A stretch of DNA of 7,703 nucleotides from Candidatus Zipacnadia bacterium (GCA_029821415.1 JALGTJ010000153.1:1-7703), one strand, 5' to 3'; positions 1 through 7,062 are shown, counted from the stretch's first letter. The notes: a model not told the origin generated them from the letters alone. Program-made: numbers and translations.

Positions 1-1430
1 ATAGGCCCCAGCTCAGCACTCATTCCATATTCAGTCACCATCTGCCGGGCTATCTGACTAACCCTCTCCAGGTCATTGGCGGCACCGGTGGTGATGTCGC
101 CGAATACCAACTCCTCGGCAGCGCGTCCGGCCAGTGCCTGGGTCATCCGGTCACGCAGCTCGTTGCTGAACATCATATATCGGTCCTCTTGCGGCAGGTT
201 TAGCGTATAGCCCATAGCCATACCCCGCTGCAGAATGGTGACCTTATACGTCTTATCGAATTCGGGCAGCATACTGCCCACCAGTGCGTGTCCGGCCTCG
301 TGGTAGGCCAGCACCTTGCGCTGATCATCACTTATAACCCGGCTTTTGCGTTCCGGCCCCGCCAAAACTCGTTCCACTGCCTCGTCAAACTCAGCTATGG
401 TTATCTGCTGCTTGCGCCGCCGCCCGGCCAGTAAGGCTGCTTCATTGACCAGGTTCTCCAGGTCAGCGCCCGAGAAGCCCGGAGTGCGCTTAGCCAACAC
501 TGACAGTTTGACATCCTCGGCGACGGGTTTATCTTTGGCATACAGTTCCAGAATCTGCTCGCGTTCTCTGACATCAGGATTTGGCACAACGACCTGCCGG
601 TCGAAGCGGCCCGGCCGCAGCAGCGCCGGATCCAGAATATCGGGACGATTGGTCGCCGCGAGAATAATAATATCGGCATTCGGATCGAAGCCGTCCATCT
701 CCACCAGCAGCGCATTCAGCGTCTGCTCCCGCTCGTCGTGGCCACCACCCAGACCCGCACCGCGCAACCGTCCGACTGCATCCAGCTCATCTATAAATAT
801 GATAGCGGGCAGATGCTGCTTGGCCTCTCTGAACAGATCGCGCAACTTGCGGAATCGCTCTGGCTCCTTGAGAAACTCGACGATCTCCTCCAGCTCCTCC
901 TTGACTTCCGTCATACCTGCCACATCATCAAAGGTAACCTGCCTCATATTCTCACTGAGCAGCTTGGCCTGACTGCGCCCGAAGTTGAAGGCCTGACCAC
1001 CAGCTCCGCGCATCTGCCGCAGGATGAAAACCCAAAAGACCAAGAGAATCACCACCGGCACAATAATGGTGCCGACCCAGGCCAGGAGATTGTCTGTCCA
1101 CGACCCGCCGCTAACTGCGACCTTCACCTGGGGGTGTTCGTCAATAAACTTCTCTATCGTTGCCGCATCAAGGTTGGCTTCTACTTGGTATTTAGTAAAA
1201 GGCTGTTCGCTGCCGCTAAAAGCACCTGCGCGGAATTCACCCTCGATCCGTTTGCCATTAATGATCTTGGCCGTTTCAATACGTCCGGCGGCCGCATCCG
1301 CCAGGAAGTCAGTATAGTGTTCATATCTCTTGACCGCCTGCGTCTGATTTGCCAGCTTCGGAATCATCACAAATGCTACCACAATTGCGGCGAGAACCAG
1401 TATTGTAACCATTGGATTCTGTCTACTCAT
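1..1430 (-). CDS. ftsH: ATP-dependent zinc metalloprotease FtsH, C-terminus outside window, internal in-frame deletion removing Walker A
   Basis: FtsH is a membrane-anchored AAA+ protease that pulls out and degrades membrane and regulatory proteins. The 476 codons visible show a first membrane segment (about residues 8-25), an extracytoplasmic domain, a second membrane segment (about 116-137), the start of the AAA domain (TFDDVAGM, 166-173), Walker B (IIFIDE, D214/E215), the second region of homology with arginine fingers (NRPDILDPALLRPGRFDR, 261-278) and the zinc site HEAGH (377-381) with a likely third ligand D453 in TTGAANDLE. Between L196 and R197 (bases 842/843) the family has about 53 more residues, containing Walker A GPPGTGKT and the pore loop with its F-V-G motif. 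Here RFRKL is joined directly to RDLF in the same frame. As written the product should not bind ATP or grip substrate normally. The start ATG at 1430 is supported by GAGGAG 7 bases upstream, inside the last two Glu codons of tilS, suggesting translational coupling. Identity is certain; whether the deletion is biological is not. Confidence 0.95.
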   Translation of the reverse strand, partial: MSRQNPMVTILVLAAIVVAFVMIPKLANQTQAVKRYEHYTDFLADAAAGRIETAKIINGKRIEGEFRAGAFSGSEQPFTKYQVEANLDAATIEKFIDEHPQVKVAVSGGSWTDNLLAWVGTIIVPVVILLVFWVFILRQMRGAGGQAFNFGRSQAKLLSENMRQVTFDDVAGMTEVKEELEEIVEFLKEPERFRKLRDLFREAKQHLPAIIFIDELDAVGRLRGAGLGGGHDEREQTLNALLVEMDGFDPNADIIILAATNRPDILDPALLRPGRFDRQVVVPNPDVREREQILELYAKDKPVAEDVKLSVLAKRTPGFSGADLENLVNEAALLAGRRRKQQITIAEFDEAVERVLAGPERKSRVISDDQRKVLAYHEAGHALVGSMLPEFDKTYKVTILQRGMAMGYTLNLPQEDRYMMFSNELRDRMTQALAGRAAEELVFGDITTGAANDLERVSQIARQMVTEYGMSAELGP

Positions 1431-1434
1431 ATGG

Positions 1435-2889
1435 CTACTCCTCAACATCTGTCGCGCTGGACACCTTATCTGCCAAAGGCGCCACCGACAGCTTCAAGAA
1501 TTTCGTTGTGCTTTCTACCACCCGGAACTGCTCCCCCATCCGTAGCCCAGCGACCCAAATAATCCTGTCCTGGCTGTCCACCACCAAGGGAATGCGCTGG
1601 CGCTGTTGTTGCGGGATCTTCTCATCCACAAACAGATCCTGCAATTTCTTGTGACCGGCCATCCCCAGTGGCTGCATACAGTCCCCCGGCCGCCAGTTGC
1701 GCACGTGGAGCATCATCCCCACGGCCTCTGCATCCACAATGATATGCGTGCCTGCCTCATCGGTCAGTTGACTGGGGCGCTCTGCAACCGGCTGCGCTAT
1801 TACTCTGCCAACCTGTGGTATCTCCACGCTACCAGGTACGGGCAGCTCGTAACACCAATACTCATTGTCTTCGGGCTGGCGTTGTGCTTCTTCGCCACAT
1901 ACTAACTCCAGTTCAGTATACCCAATTCTCGCCAGAACTTTCCCTGGCAGGTACACCTGTGCGCCTGTCCGTCCCCCGTCCAGCAGCTTACGCACGGTGT
2001 CGTAGTGAGCCTCACCCACATCAGTCGCCGCTCCTAACAGTTCCACCAGTGCGCGTCGCAGCAGCCGCTGCTGCAATCCCGCCGGTAGCCTGCTCAGCTT
2101 CTGACGGTCAAACTTCGCCTTGTTTGCTCCAACCGATGCTATTTGCTCAAATTCCCGGTCCACCAGCGGCTCAGTCCAGTCCAGCTCCTCCTCGGCCGCC
2201 CGGACTATGCGCAACAGCGCCTCGTAGGGGTCCTCGCTGTATTCCTCGCCCAGCAGCGGTAGCAACTGAAGTCTAATCTTGTTGCGCAAGAAATCCGACG
2301 GATCTAAATTGCTTTCGTCACAACGCGGGTTCAGGCCCTGTTGCTCACAGTACTCAGCAACGACTTCCCGACGGCTGGCAATCAATGGCCGTATGAATAT
2401 GCCACGCACCGGCGGAATGCTGCGCAATCCATACAGACCCGACCCTCGCAGTAGGTTGATAAGCAAAGTCTCAACCCGGTCGCTGGCCGTATGGCCCAGC
2501 GCCACCCGAGTGAAGCCGTGTTGCTCCGCGAGTGTCGAGAAGTACTCATAACGAGCACAGCGTCCTGCCTCCTCCAGCGATATGCCCTTCTGACGCGCCT
2601 GCTCACCAACGTTCTCACGAGTTACATAGCACGACAAGTTCCAGTCCGCACACAACCGCCGCACGTATGCCTCATCGCGGTCAGCTTGCTCGCCGCGCAA
2701 TTTGTGATTAAGGTGAGCCACTGCCAGCTCAATGCCCAACTCATCGCTTAACCCACACAGCAGATGCAACAAACCTACTGAATCGGCTCCACCGGAGACC
2801 GCCACAAGCAACTTCTCGCCAGCTTGCAGCATCTCATACCGATGAATCGTCTCCCGAACCTGTTGCCGAAGCCTGCCTCCATTACCCAT
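1435..2889 (-). CDS. tilS: tRNA(Ile)-lysidine synthetase TilS
   Basis: TilS uses ATP and lysine to convert C34 of the CAU-anticodon tRNA-Ile to lysidine, switching its charging and decoding from Met/AUG to Ile/AUA; it acts in the cytoplasm. From the chosen start the protein is 484 residues. It has the N-type ATP pyrophosphatase PP-loop SGGADS (32-37), a conserved NHKLRG stretch (61-66), and the second nucleotide/tRNA motif as GHTASDRVET (132-141), a variant of the more usual HHxDDQxET. It ends with the TilS C-terminal domain (PGDCMQPLGM, then GHKKLQDLFVDEKIP). Full length, no lesion seen. I prefer ATG 2889 because AGAGGAAG lies upstream (spacing rather long, about 13); an in-frame ATG at 2916 has no ribosome binding site. 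It is 60 bases after purC and 4 bases before ftsH. The tilS-ftsH order is common in bacteria, but the hpt gene often found between them is absent. Confidence 0.95.
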   Translation of the reverse strand: MGNGGRLRQQVRETIHRYEMLQAGEKLLVAVSGGADSVGLLHLLCGLSDELGIELAVAHLNHKLRGEQADRDEAYVRRLCADWNLSCYVTRENVGEQARQKGISLEEAGRCARYEYFSTLAEQHGFTRVALGHTASDRVETLLINLLRGSGLYGLRSIPPVRGIFIRPLIASRREVVAEYCEQQGLNPRCDESNLDPSDFLRNKIRLQLLPLLGEEYSEDPYEALLRIVRAAEEELDWTEPLVDREFEQIASVGANKAKFDRQKLSRLPAGLQQRLLRRALVELLGAATDVGEAHYDTVRKLLDGGRTGAQVYLPGKVLARIGYTELELVCGEEAQRQPEDNEYWCYELPVPGSVEIPQVGRVIAQPVAERPSQLTDEAGTHIIVDAEAVGMMLHVRNWRPGDCMQPLGMAGHKKLQDLFVDEKIPQQQRQRIPLVVDSQDRIIWVAGLRMGEQFRVVESTTKFLKLSVAPLADKVSSATDVEE

Positions 2890-2949
2890 CGTTACAACCA
2901 CACTTCCTCTTAGCATGCCGGGCAGGGGAACTGGCGTGGGATGAGCAGC

Positions 2950-3849
2950 CTACTCATCCAACTGCAGCAGCCGCCGCATCGTTTCCTGATAGATTTCGCG
3001 GGTGCGTGCAACAACCTCCGGGGGAAGTTGCGGGCCAGGCGGCTCCTTATCCCAATCCAACGTCTCCAGATAGTCGCGGACGTACTGCTTATCAAACGAC
3101 TCCTGAGGGCGGCCCGGCTCCCATTGCTGAAGATCCCAATACCGCGAGGCATCGGGGGTAAAAATCTCGTCAACCAGAATCAAATCGCCATTGACCAGGC
3201 CAAATTCAAACTTGGCGTCAGCCAGAATAAAACCACACTCTGCCGCATACGCCGCTCCGAACTCATAAAGCTCTAAAGACGCTCGCTCCAGGTCCTCGGC
3301 CAACCGCTGACCGGTAATCTGGGGTACATCCTCGCGGGTGATATTGACATCATGCCCCGAGGTAGCCTTAGTGGCTGGCGTGAAAATCGGCTCAGGGAGC
3401 CTATCGGCCTCCACCAGGCCTTCAGGCAGCGCGTGGCCGCAGATCTGCCCGTTCTCCTGATAGGAGCGCCAGGCCGAGCCGGTCAGGTATCCCCGCACCA
3501 CACATTCAATCGGGACAATCTTGGCCTTGCGCACCCACATCGAGCGCCCTTCAAGTAACTCGCAATAGTCGGCTACTGCTTCCGGAAAGTCATTTACATC
3601 TGTAGAGATCAGGTGGTTGGGCACAATATGTCCAGTTTTCTCGAACCAGAACTCCGATATTCTGGTAAGGATCTTGCCCTTGCCGGGAATGCCGTTGGGC
3701 ATCACTACGTCAAAGCAAGATATGCGATCGGTGGCCACGATGAGAAGATTATTGCCAAACTCGTATATGTCGCGCACCTTCCCTGAGCGCCGACTGTCTG
3801 CTCCCGGCAGTTGCGTGGACAGAATCGTCTTTTCCACAGCTTCGCACAT
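2950..3849 (-). CDS. purC: Phosphoribosylaminoimidazole-succinocarboxamide (SAICAR) synthase
   Basis: PurC joins CAIR and aspartate with ATP to make SAICAR in de novo purine synthesis. The 299-residue product shows SGKVRDIY near the N-terminus (22-29), DRISCFDVV (41-49), the signature IECVVRGYLTGSAW (114-127), the TKATSGHDVNI region (160-170) and the second signature LADAKFEFG (209-217), followed by the conserved LVDEIFTPDASRYW segment. Length and motifs fit the longer, roughly 290-300-residue bacterial form, and no break is visible. The start is ATG 3849: GGAGG sits 8 bases upstream. A longer in-frame reading to 3945 runs back into thrC and begins with an arginine-rich stretch that does not look like PurC. 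The gene starts 28 bases after thrC ends. A probable purB lies at the other end of the window, so two purine genes flank the threonine genes. SAICAR is the substrate of adenylosuccinate lyase, so the two act in consecutive steps. Confidence 0.96.
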   Translation of the reverse strand: MCEAVEKTILSTQLPGADSRRSGKVRDIYEFGNNLLIVATDRISCFDVVMPNGIPGKGKILTRISEFWFEKTGHIVPNHLISTDVNDFPEAVADYCELLEGRSMWVRKAKIVPIECVVRGYLTGSAWRSYQENGQICGHALPEGLVEADRLPEPIFTPATKATSGHDVNITREDVPQITGQRLAEDLERASLELYEFGAAYAAECGFILADAKFEFGLVNGDLILVDEIFTPDASRYWDLQQWEPGRPQESFDKQYVRDYLETLDWDKEPPGPQLPPEVVARTREIYQETMRRLLQLDE

Positions 3850-3877
3850 AGTCACAACCTCCATCCGTCTGTCAATG

Positions 3878-4898
3878 TTATCTCTCCACCCCCAGCATCT
3901 CGACGACTGCCTCAGTCTGGGCTGGCGCCTTCTCCGGCTCCTCAACCACTGCCACAGCCCGGTCGGGATCTTTCAGACCATGACCAGTCAAAGTACACAC
4001 AACCACTGCCGGCTCATCACCAAAGAAATCCTCCTCAGCCAGCTTGATCACTCCGGCAACCCCAGCCGCCGAAGCCGGCTCAACGAATAGACCTTCGCTA
4101 CTGCCCAATTTGCGGTAGGCAGCCACGATCTCTTCATCAGTGACAATTCGCACCAGACCCTCGGATTCTTGCACCGCAGCGGCCGCTTCCTTCCAGCGGG
4201 CAGGATTGCCGATGCGAATAGCAGTAGCAATTGTCTCGGGATTAGCCACTGGCTTGCCCCGTACCATCGGCGCCGCCCCCTCTGCTTGAAAGCCCAACAT
4301 CCGGGGCAATCGGTCAGCCTTCCCCACTTCGTGATATTGCTTATATCCCCACCAGTAGGCAGTAATATTGCCGGCATTGCCCACCGGCAGGGCATGAAAA
4401 TCAGGCGCTCGGCCCAAGGCATCGCAGACCTCAAACGCTGCGGTCTTCTGGCCCTCCAGCCGATATGGATTAAGCGAATTAACCAGCGCTACTGGATAAT
4501 TATCGGTGATCTCGCGGACAATATCCAGACAACACATAACCATCGGGGATGAGCACCACCGATTGCATCCCGGCTATTGCTGAATAGGCCGCCGCTGACG
4601 CCGAGGTATTGCCCGTAGAGGCGCACATCGTCACCTGAGCGCCTTCTTCCTTCGCCTTGGAGATAGCCATAGTCATCCCCCGGTCCTTAAATGAAGCGGT
4701 GGGATTGAGGCCCTCGTATTTGAAATACAGGTCAATGTTGCCGGTCAACTCGGGGCCAATGACTTGCGAGACGATGAGCGGCGTATCGCCTTCCAGCAAG
4801 GTCACTACCGGCGTCTGCTCAGTAACAGGAAGATACGGGCGGTACTCCTCAATCACGCCACGCCAGTGTCCAGCCGGCCCATTGCAAGCGTCAACCAT
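3878..4898 (-). pseudogene. thrC: Threonine synthase, disrupted by a frame-shifting internal deletion
   Basis: ThrC is the PLP enzyme that turns O-phosphohomoserine into threonine. The 5' part (4898 down to about 4533) encodes 122 good residues, including the PLP lysine in TASFKDRG (K71) and ASTGNTSAS (93-101), up to VLIPDGYV. The reading frame then runs into a non-family tail and stops at 4500. The 3' part (about 4531 to 3878, shifted by one base) resumes at CLDIVREI and continues through NPYRLEGQKTAAFE, the phosphate-binding PVGNAGNITAYW, and the C-terminal domain to a normal TAA. The family's intervening stretch (ALGKLAQA... to ...GNFDD, about 24 residues) is missing. Restoring about 71 bases would repair the frame and give about 363 residues, a normal length. 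As written no full-length enzyme is made. The ATG at 4898 overlaps the hom stop by one base (TAATG), indicating coupling. Identity is sure; a sequencing or assembly error is a live alternative to a true pseudogene. Confidence 0.9.
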
Positions 4899-6190
4899 TA
4901 TTCGTCCACCACTCGAATCACACTGCATATTTGTTCGACGACATCCAGCTCCTTGATGGCACAAAGTGCTGCCTGCAGGTGCCGCTCCGGTCCTTTGTGC
5001 ATAACCCAGACAATATCGGCTACATCATTGCCCGCTGGTCTCTGGATAACTGACTCAATGCTGACGCCCTCATGGCCCAACAATGTGGCAATCCGCCCCA
5101 GAACGCCCGGTTGGTCGGCCACGCACATCCGCACATAAGCACTGGTCTCAATTTCGCCCACTGGTCGCACACTTGCCTCGCCCTCGCAGCGGCACGGGGT
5201 TCGCCCTCTGCTGTCATGGACGATGTTACGAGCACAGTCAATGACATCACCCGCCACCGCCGTGCCGGTGGGCAGGGCACCTGCGCCCTGTCCGTACAGC
5301 ATTACCTCCCCGCACTCGGGACCAGAGATGAATATCGCATTGAACACCCCACGCACTGCCGCCAGCGGGTGCTGGACAGGCAGCAACGCTGGGTGAACGC
5401 GCAGCTCCAGTTGGTCCCCGTTTCGTGCGCCGATTGCCAGTAGCTTGATTACATACCCCATTTGCCGGGCATAGTCAATGTCTGTAGGTGTGATCTGGGA
5501 AATGCCTTCCCGGTATATCTCTTCAACCCGCACGCGGGTACCAAAAGCCAGTGCCGCCAGAATTGCCAGTTTGTTGGCAGCATCAATACCCTCAATGTCA
5601 GCAGTGGGGTCAGCTTCGGCATAGCCTTCACGCCGGGCGGCGGCCAGCACCTCCGTGAATTGTGCCCCGGCTTCGGTCATCTCGGTAAGAATATAATTCG
5701 TCGTGCCATTGACAATACCAATTATCTGGTCAATCTGCGCCGAGGCCAGACTCTCCTTGAGCGACCGCAGCACTGGTATGACCCCGCCGACACTGCCCTC
5801 AAACTGGATATCCACTCCATATTGAGCAGCCAACGGCAATATCTGGTTGCCGTGATGGGCGATCATCTCCTTGTTTGGGGTAACTACACTCTTGCCCGCC
5901 CGGATTGCCGCAGTTACGTACTCCAGCGCGACATCTGAGCCGCCAATGGTTTCAACGATAATATCAATGTCGGGATCATTGATGATCTCGTAGGCATCGG
6001 TGGTTCTCAGCGCCGTGGGCACCGAAAAGTCGCGAGGGCGCTCCCAGTCAACATCACAGATAGCTGCCACCTCAATGCTTACTTCCGCCACCCGCTCTAT
6101 GTGTTCAGCATTTTTCTGTAGGATCTGGTATAGCCCGCCACCGACCACACCCGCTCCCAGTATCCCAATCCGTACGGTTCCGTCACGCAT
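4898..6190 (-). CDS. hom: Homoserine dehydrogenase with C-terminal ACT domain
   Basis: Homoserine dehydrogenase reduces aspartate semialdehyde to homoserine with NAD(P)H, at the branch towards threonine and methionine. The 430-residue product has an N-terminal Rossmann motif GILGAGVVGGG (9-19), the VVTPNKEMI segment with a likely catalytic lysine K107, the EGSVGGVIPVL substrate-domain motif (131-141), NGTTNYILTEM (161-171), and the family signature running from ADPTAD to EGIDAANKLAI with conserved D203 and K207. Residues about 350-425 form an ACT domain (ADQPGVLGRIATLLG), as in enzymes inhibited by threonine. This is a stand-alone enzyme, not a fusion to aspartokinase. The ATG at 6190 is 27 bases after the accB stop and has only a weak ribosome binding site (GTGAGAAT region). 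The stop overlaps the thrC start by one base. Homoserine kinase (thrB), often next to these genes, is not in the window. Confidence 0.96.
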   Translation of the reverse strand: MRDGTVRIGILGAGVVGGGLYQILQKNAEHIERVAEVSIEVAAICDVDWERPRDFSVPTALRTTDAYEIINDPDIDIIVETIGGSDVALEYVTAAIRAGKSVVTPNKEMIAHHGNQILPLAAQYGVDIQFEGSVGGVIPVLRSLKESLASAQIDQIIGIVNGTTNYILTEMTEAGAQFTEVLAAARREGYAEADPTADIEGIDAANKLAILAALAFGTRVRVEEIYREGISQITPTDIDYARQMGYVIKLLAIGARNGDQLELRVHPALLPVQHPLAAVRGVFNAIFISGPECGEVMLYGQGAGALPTGTAVAGDVIDCARNIVHDSRGRTPCRCEGEASVRPVGEIETSAYVRMCVADQPGVLGRIATLLGHEGVSIESVIQRPAGNDVADIVWVMHKGPERHLQAALCAIKELDVVEQICSVIRVVDE

Positions 6191-6217
6191 TTCATTCTCA
6201 CTTGCCCCAGCGCTTGC

Positions 6218-6667
6218 TCATCTCTTCACATCATCTGGCTGCGTTCTGATGATCATCAGCACTTCGTCTGCTGCAACCTGCTGGCCACTCTCAACCAGGA
6301 TACTGCTGATAGCACCAGTAGCTGGCGCGGGAATCTCATTGAACAGCTTCATTGCCTCAATCAACCCGACAGTGTCACCATAGACCACTTCATCACCAAC
6401 GTCCACAAATGGCTCAGCGTCGGGAGAGGCAGCACGGTAAAAAACGCCAGCCAACGGGGAAAGCACGGGTATATAGTGCTCATCCAACTCTGGAGCATAC
6501 TCGGCTTGGCCCTCTGAAGCTGGGGACCACAGGGAGCTTGAAGCGAGAGCCTCAGAGGTCCTCACGATGACCTGTGACTCCCCTGCATGCACCTCAATTT
6601 CAGCCAGTTCTTCCTGCTCTACGAGTTTAAGCAACCAGCGCAGGTCGTCGTCAGATATTCCATTCAT
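6218..6667 (-). CDS. accB: Biotin carboxyl carrier protein of acetyl-CoA carboxylase
   Basis: AccB carries the biotin that shuttles carboxyl groups between biotin carboxylase and carboxyltransferase in the first step of fatty-acid synthesis. The 149-residue product has an N-terminal segment typical of AccB (SDDDLRWLLKLVEQEELAE then an EVHAGESQVIVRT strand), a short linker (about 38-62), and a biotinyl-lipoyl domain from about residue 66 to the end. That domain contains SPLAGVFYRA and the biotinylation motif EAMKLFNEI, with K107 as the predicted biotinylated lysine. The length is normal for the family. The start ATG 6667 has AGGGAG about 9 bases upstream; an in-frame ATG further upstream at 6727 would add a non-family extension. 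No accC, accA or accD is present beside it, so AccB is an orphan here, 27 bases ahead of hom. A carrier for another biotin enzyme is possible, but the N-terminal domain favours AccB. Confidence 0.92.
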   Translation of the reverse strand: MNGISDDDLRWLLKLVEQEELAEIEVHAGESQVIVRTSEALASSSLWSPASEGQAEYAPELDEHYIPVLSPLAGVFYRAASPDAEPFVDVGDEVVYGDTVGLIEAMKLFNEIPAPATGAISSILVESGQQVAADEVLMIIRTQPDDVKR

Positions 6668-6759
6668 ACTTCGGGGCTCCCTGCCGATACACCCCTGCGA
6701 GAAGGCAATCGGCGGAGCGCAAGGCACTGTCGGCCAAAATCTTGACTATAAAATACAAT
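6668..6759 (-). other. tRNA-accB intergenic leader with a 6-bp inverted repeat
   Basis: These 92 bases separate the tRNA CCA end from the accB start. On the minus strand an AT-rich stretch with TATAGT follows the tRNA directly, but no matching -35 box lies at the right distance. Nearer accB a perfect 6-bp inverted repeat, GCCGAT/ATCGGC (plus-strand arms 6683-6688 and 6708-6713, 19-base loop), ends about 15 bases before the start codon, next to the AGGGAG ribosome binding site. There is no T-tract, so it is not an intrinsic terminator. It may be chance. Confidence 0.3.
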
Positions 6760-6836
6760 TGGTAGCGGAGGAGGGATTCGAACCCCCGACCACGCGGGTA
6801 TGAACCGCGCGCTCTAACCAACTGAGCTACTCCGCC
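6760..6836 (-). tRNA. tRNA-Met (CAU), elongator type, CCA encoded
   Basis: The minus strand folds into a complete 77-base cloverleaf: acceptor GGCGGAG/CTCCGCT, D arm GCTC-AGTTGGTTA-GAGC, anticodon arm CGCGG-TTCATAC-CCGCG with anticodon CAU, a 5-base variable loop, T arm GGGGG-TTCGAAT-CCCTC, discriminator A and an encoded CCA. The first pair is G1-U72, a wobble. The anticodon stem lacks the three consecutive G-C pairs of initiator tRNA and the D stem has C11-G24, so this is not an initiator. Elongator Met is the best call; a lysidine-modified tRNA-Ile (CAU), the TilS substrate, cannot be formally excluded by anticodon alone. It sits 35 bases downstream of a small ORF and 92 bases upstream of accB, with no clear terminator on either side, so it may be processed out of a longer transcript. 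Confidence 0.96.
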
Positions 6837-6871
6837 ACCTTTCGTTCCAATCAACGGCTAACAGTTGCCCT

Positions 6872-7021
6872 CTATCGCTGCCTGCTCCGCTTTTTCTTGC
6901 CAGATTCGTCCTGTTCCTGGGCTTCGCGGGCTATCTTGCGCTTGAGTTCTTCTTCAAACTCAAGAAATGCTTCCGTATCGAGCTTCTTTAAGGCTTCATA
7001 ATCTATCTGCATCTTACTCAT
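6872..7021 (-). CDS. Small charged hypothetical protein, 49 codons
   Basis: I do not recognise a family. The ORF runs from ATG 7021 (second in-frame ATG at 7012) to TAG at 6872. The product is mostly charged: a likely helical, Glu/Lys-rich middle (YEALKKLDTEAFLEFEEELK, residues 8-27, continuing to about 36) and a strongly basic tail KKKRSRQR (42-49). It has no membrane segment or signal peptide. It lies between the predicted promoter and the tRNA gene and fills most of that gap. Against it: the predicted transcription start is only a few bases upstream of ATG 7021, so translation would be almost leaderless, with only AAGAG 3 bases before the ATG. In favour: sensible amino acid composition with few rare residues, and position directly behind a good promoter. 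It may be real but lineage-specific, or chance. Confidence 0.45.
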   Translation of the reverse strand: MSKMQIDYEALKKLDTEAFLEFEEELKRKIAREAQEQDESGKKKRSRQR

Positions 7022-7030
7022 AGCTCTTAA

Positions 7031-7059
7031 AGAATAGCCCTTCTCAACCCTTCTGTCAA
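7031..7059 (-). promoter_or_regulatory. Predicted sigma-70-type promoter
   Basis: On the minus strand a perfect -35 box TTGACA (7059-7054) is followed after exactly 17 bases by TATTCT (7036-7031), matching four of six -10 consensus positions. Transcription would begin around 7023-7025, just before the small ORF, and run through the tRNA and possibly into accB-hom-thrC-purC-tilS-ftsH. It is the best promoter-like sequence I can find in the window and sits in the largest gap between long genes. Confidence 0.6.
7038..7054 (-). repeat. Direct repeat of AGAAGGG with 10-bp period inside the promoter spacer
   Basis: Two identical 7-base copies (plus strand CCCTTCT at 7038-7044 and 7048-7054) are separated by 3 bases, giving a 10-bp period, one helical turn. 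They fill the spacer between the -35 and -10 boxes and the second copy touches the -35 box. That geometry would suit a regulator binding one face of the DNA, but two short copies could also be chance. Confidence 0.4.
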
Positions 7060-7062
7060 GTT

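Noticed and set aside
346..972. A 208-codon plus-strand Ser/Arg-rich ORF opposite ftsH
   Set aside because: Low-complexity Ser/Arg composition typical of the antisense of a GC-rich gene; no motif.
738..1562. A 274-codon plus-strand ORF opposite ftsH
   Set aside because: No recognisable protein; it is antisense to a confidently identified FtsH and crosses into tilS. Its length reflects codon usage of the true strand.
3870..3875. TTGACA on the minus strand between thrC and purC as a promoter
   Set aside because: The sequence 17 bases downstream (ACTATG) is a poor -10 box and includes the purC start codon.
3850..3945. N-terminal extension of purC to an ATG at 3945
   Set aside because: It overlaps the thrC end, is arginine-rich and unlike PurC; ATG 3849 has GGAGG at 8-base spacing.
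4500..4560. Programmed ribosomal frameshift in thrC
   Set aside because: A frameshift alone would not explain about 24 missing conserved residues, and no slippery heptamer is seen at the joint.
6745..6750. TATAGT on the minus strand just after the tRNA as an accB promoter -10 box
   Set aside because: No acceptable -35 box at 16-18 bases; that position falls in the tRNA acceptor stem region.
6651..6854. A 67-codon minus-strand ORF containing VAQLVRARGSYPRGRG
   Set aside because: This peptide is the well-known spurious translation of a tRNA gene; the ORF covers the whole tRNA-Met and runs past the accB start.
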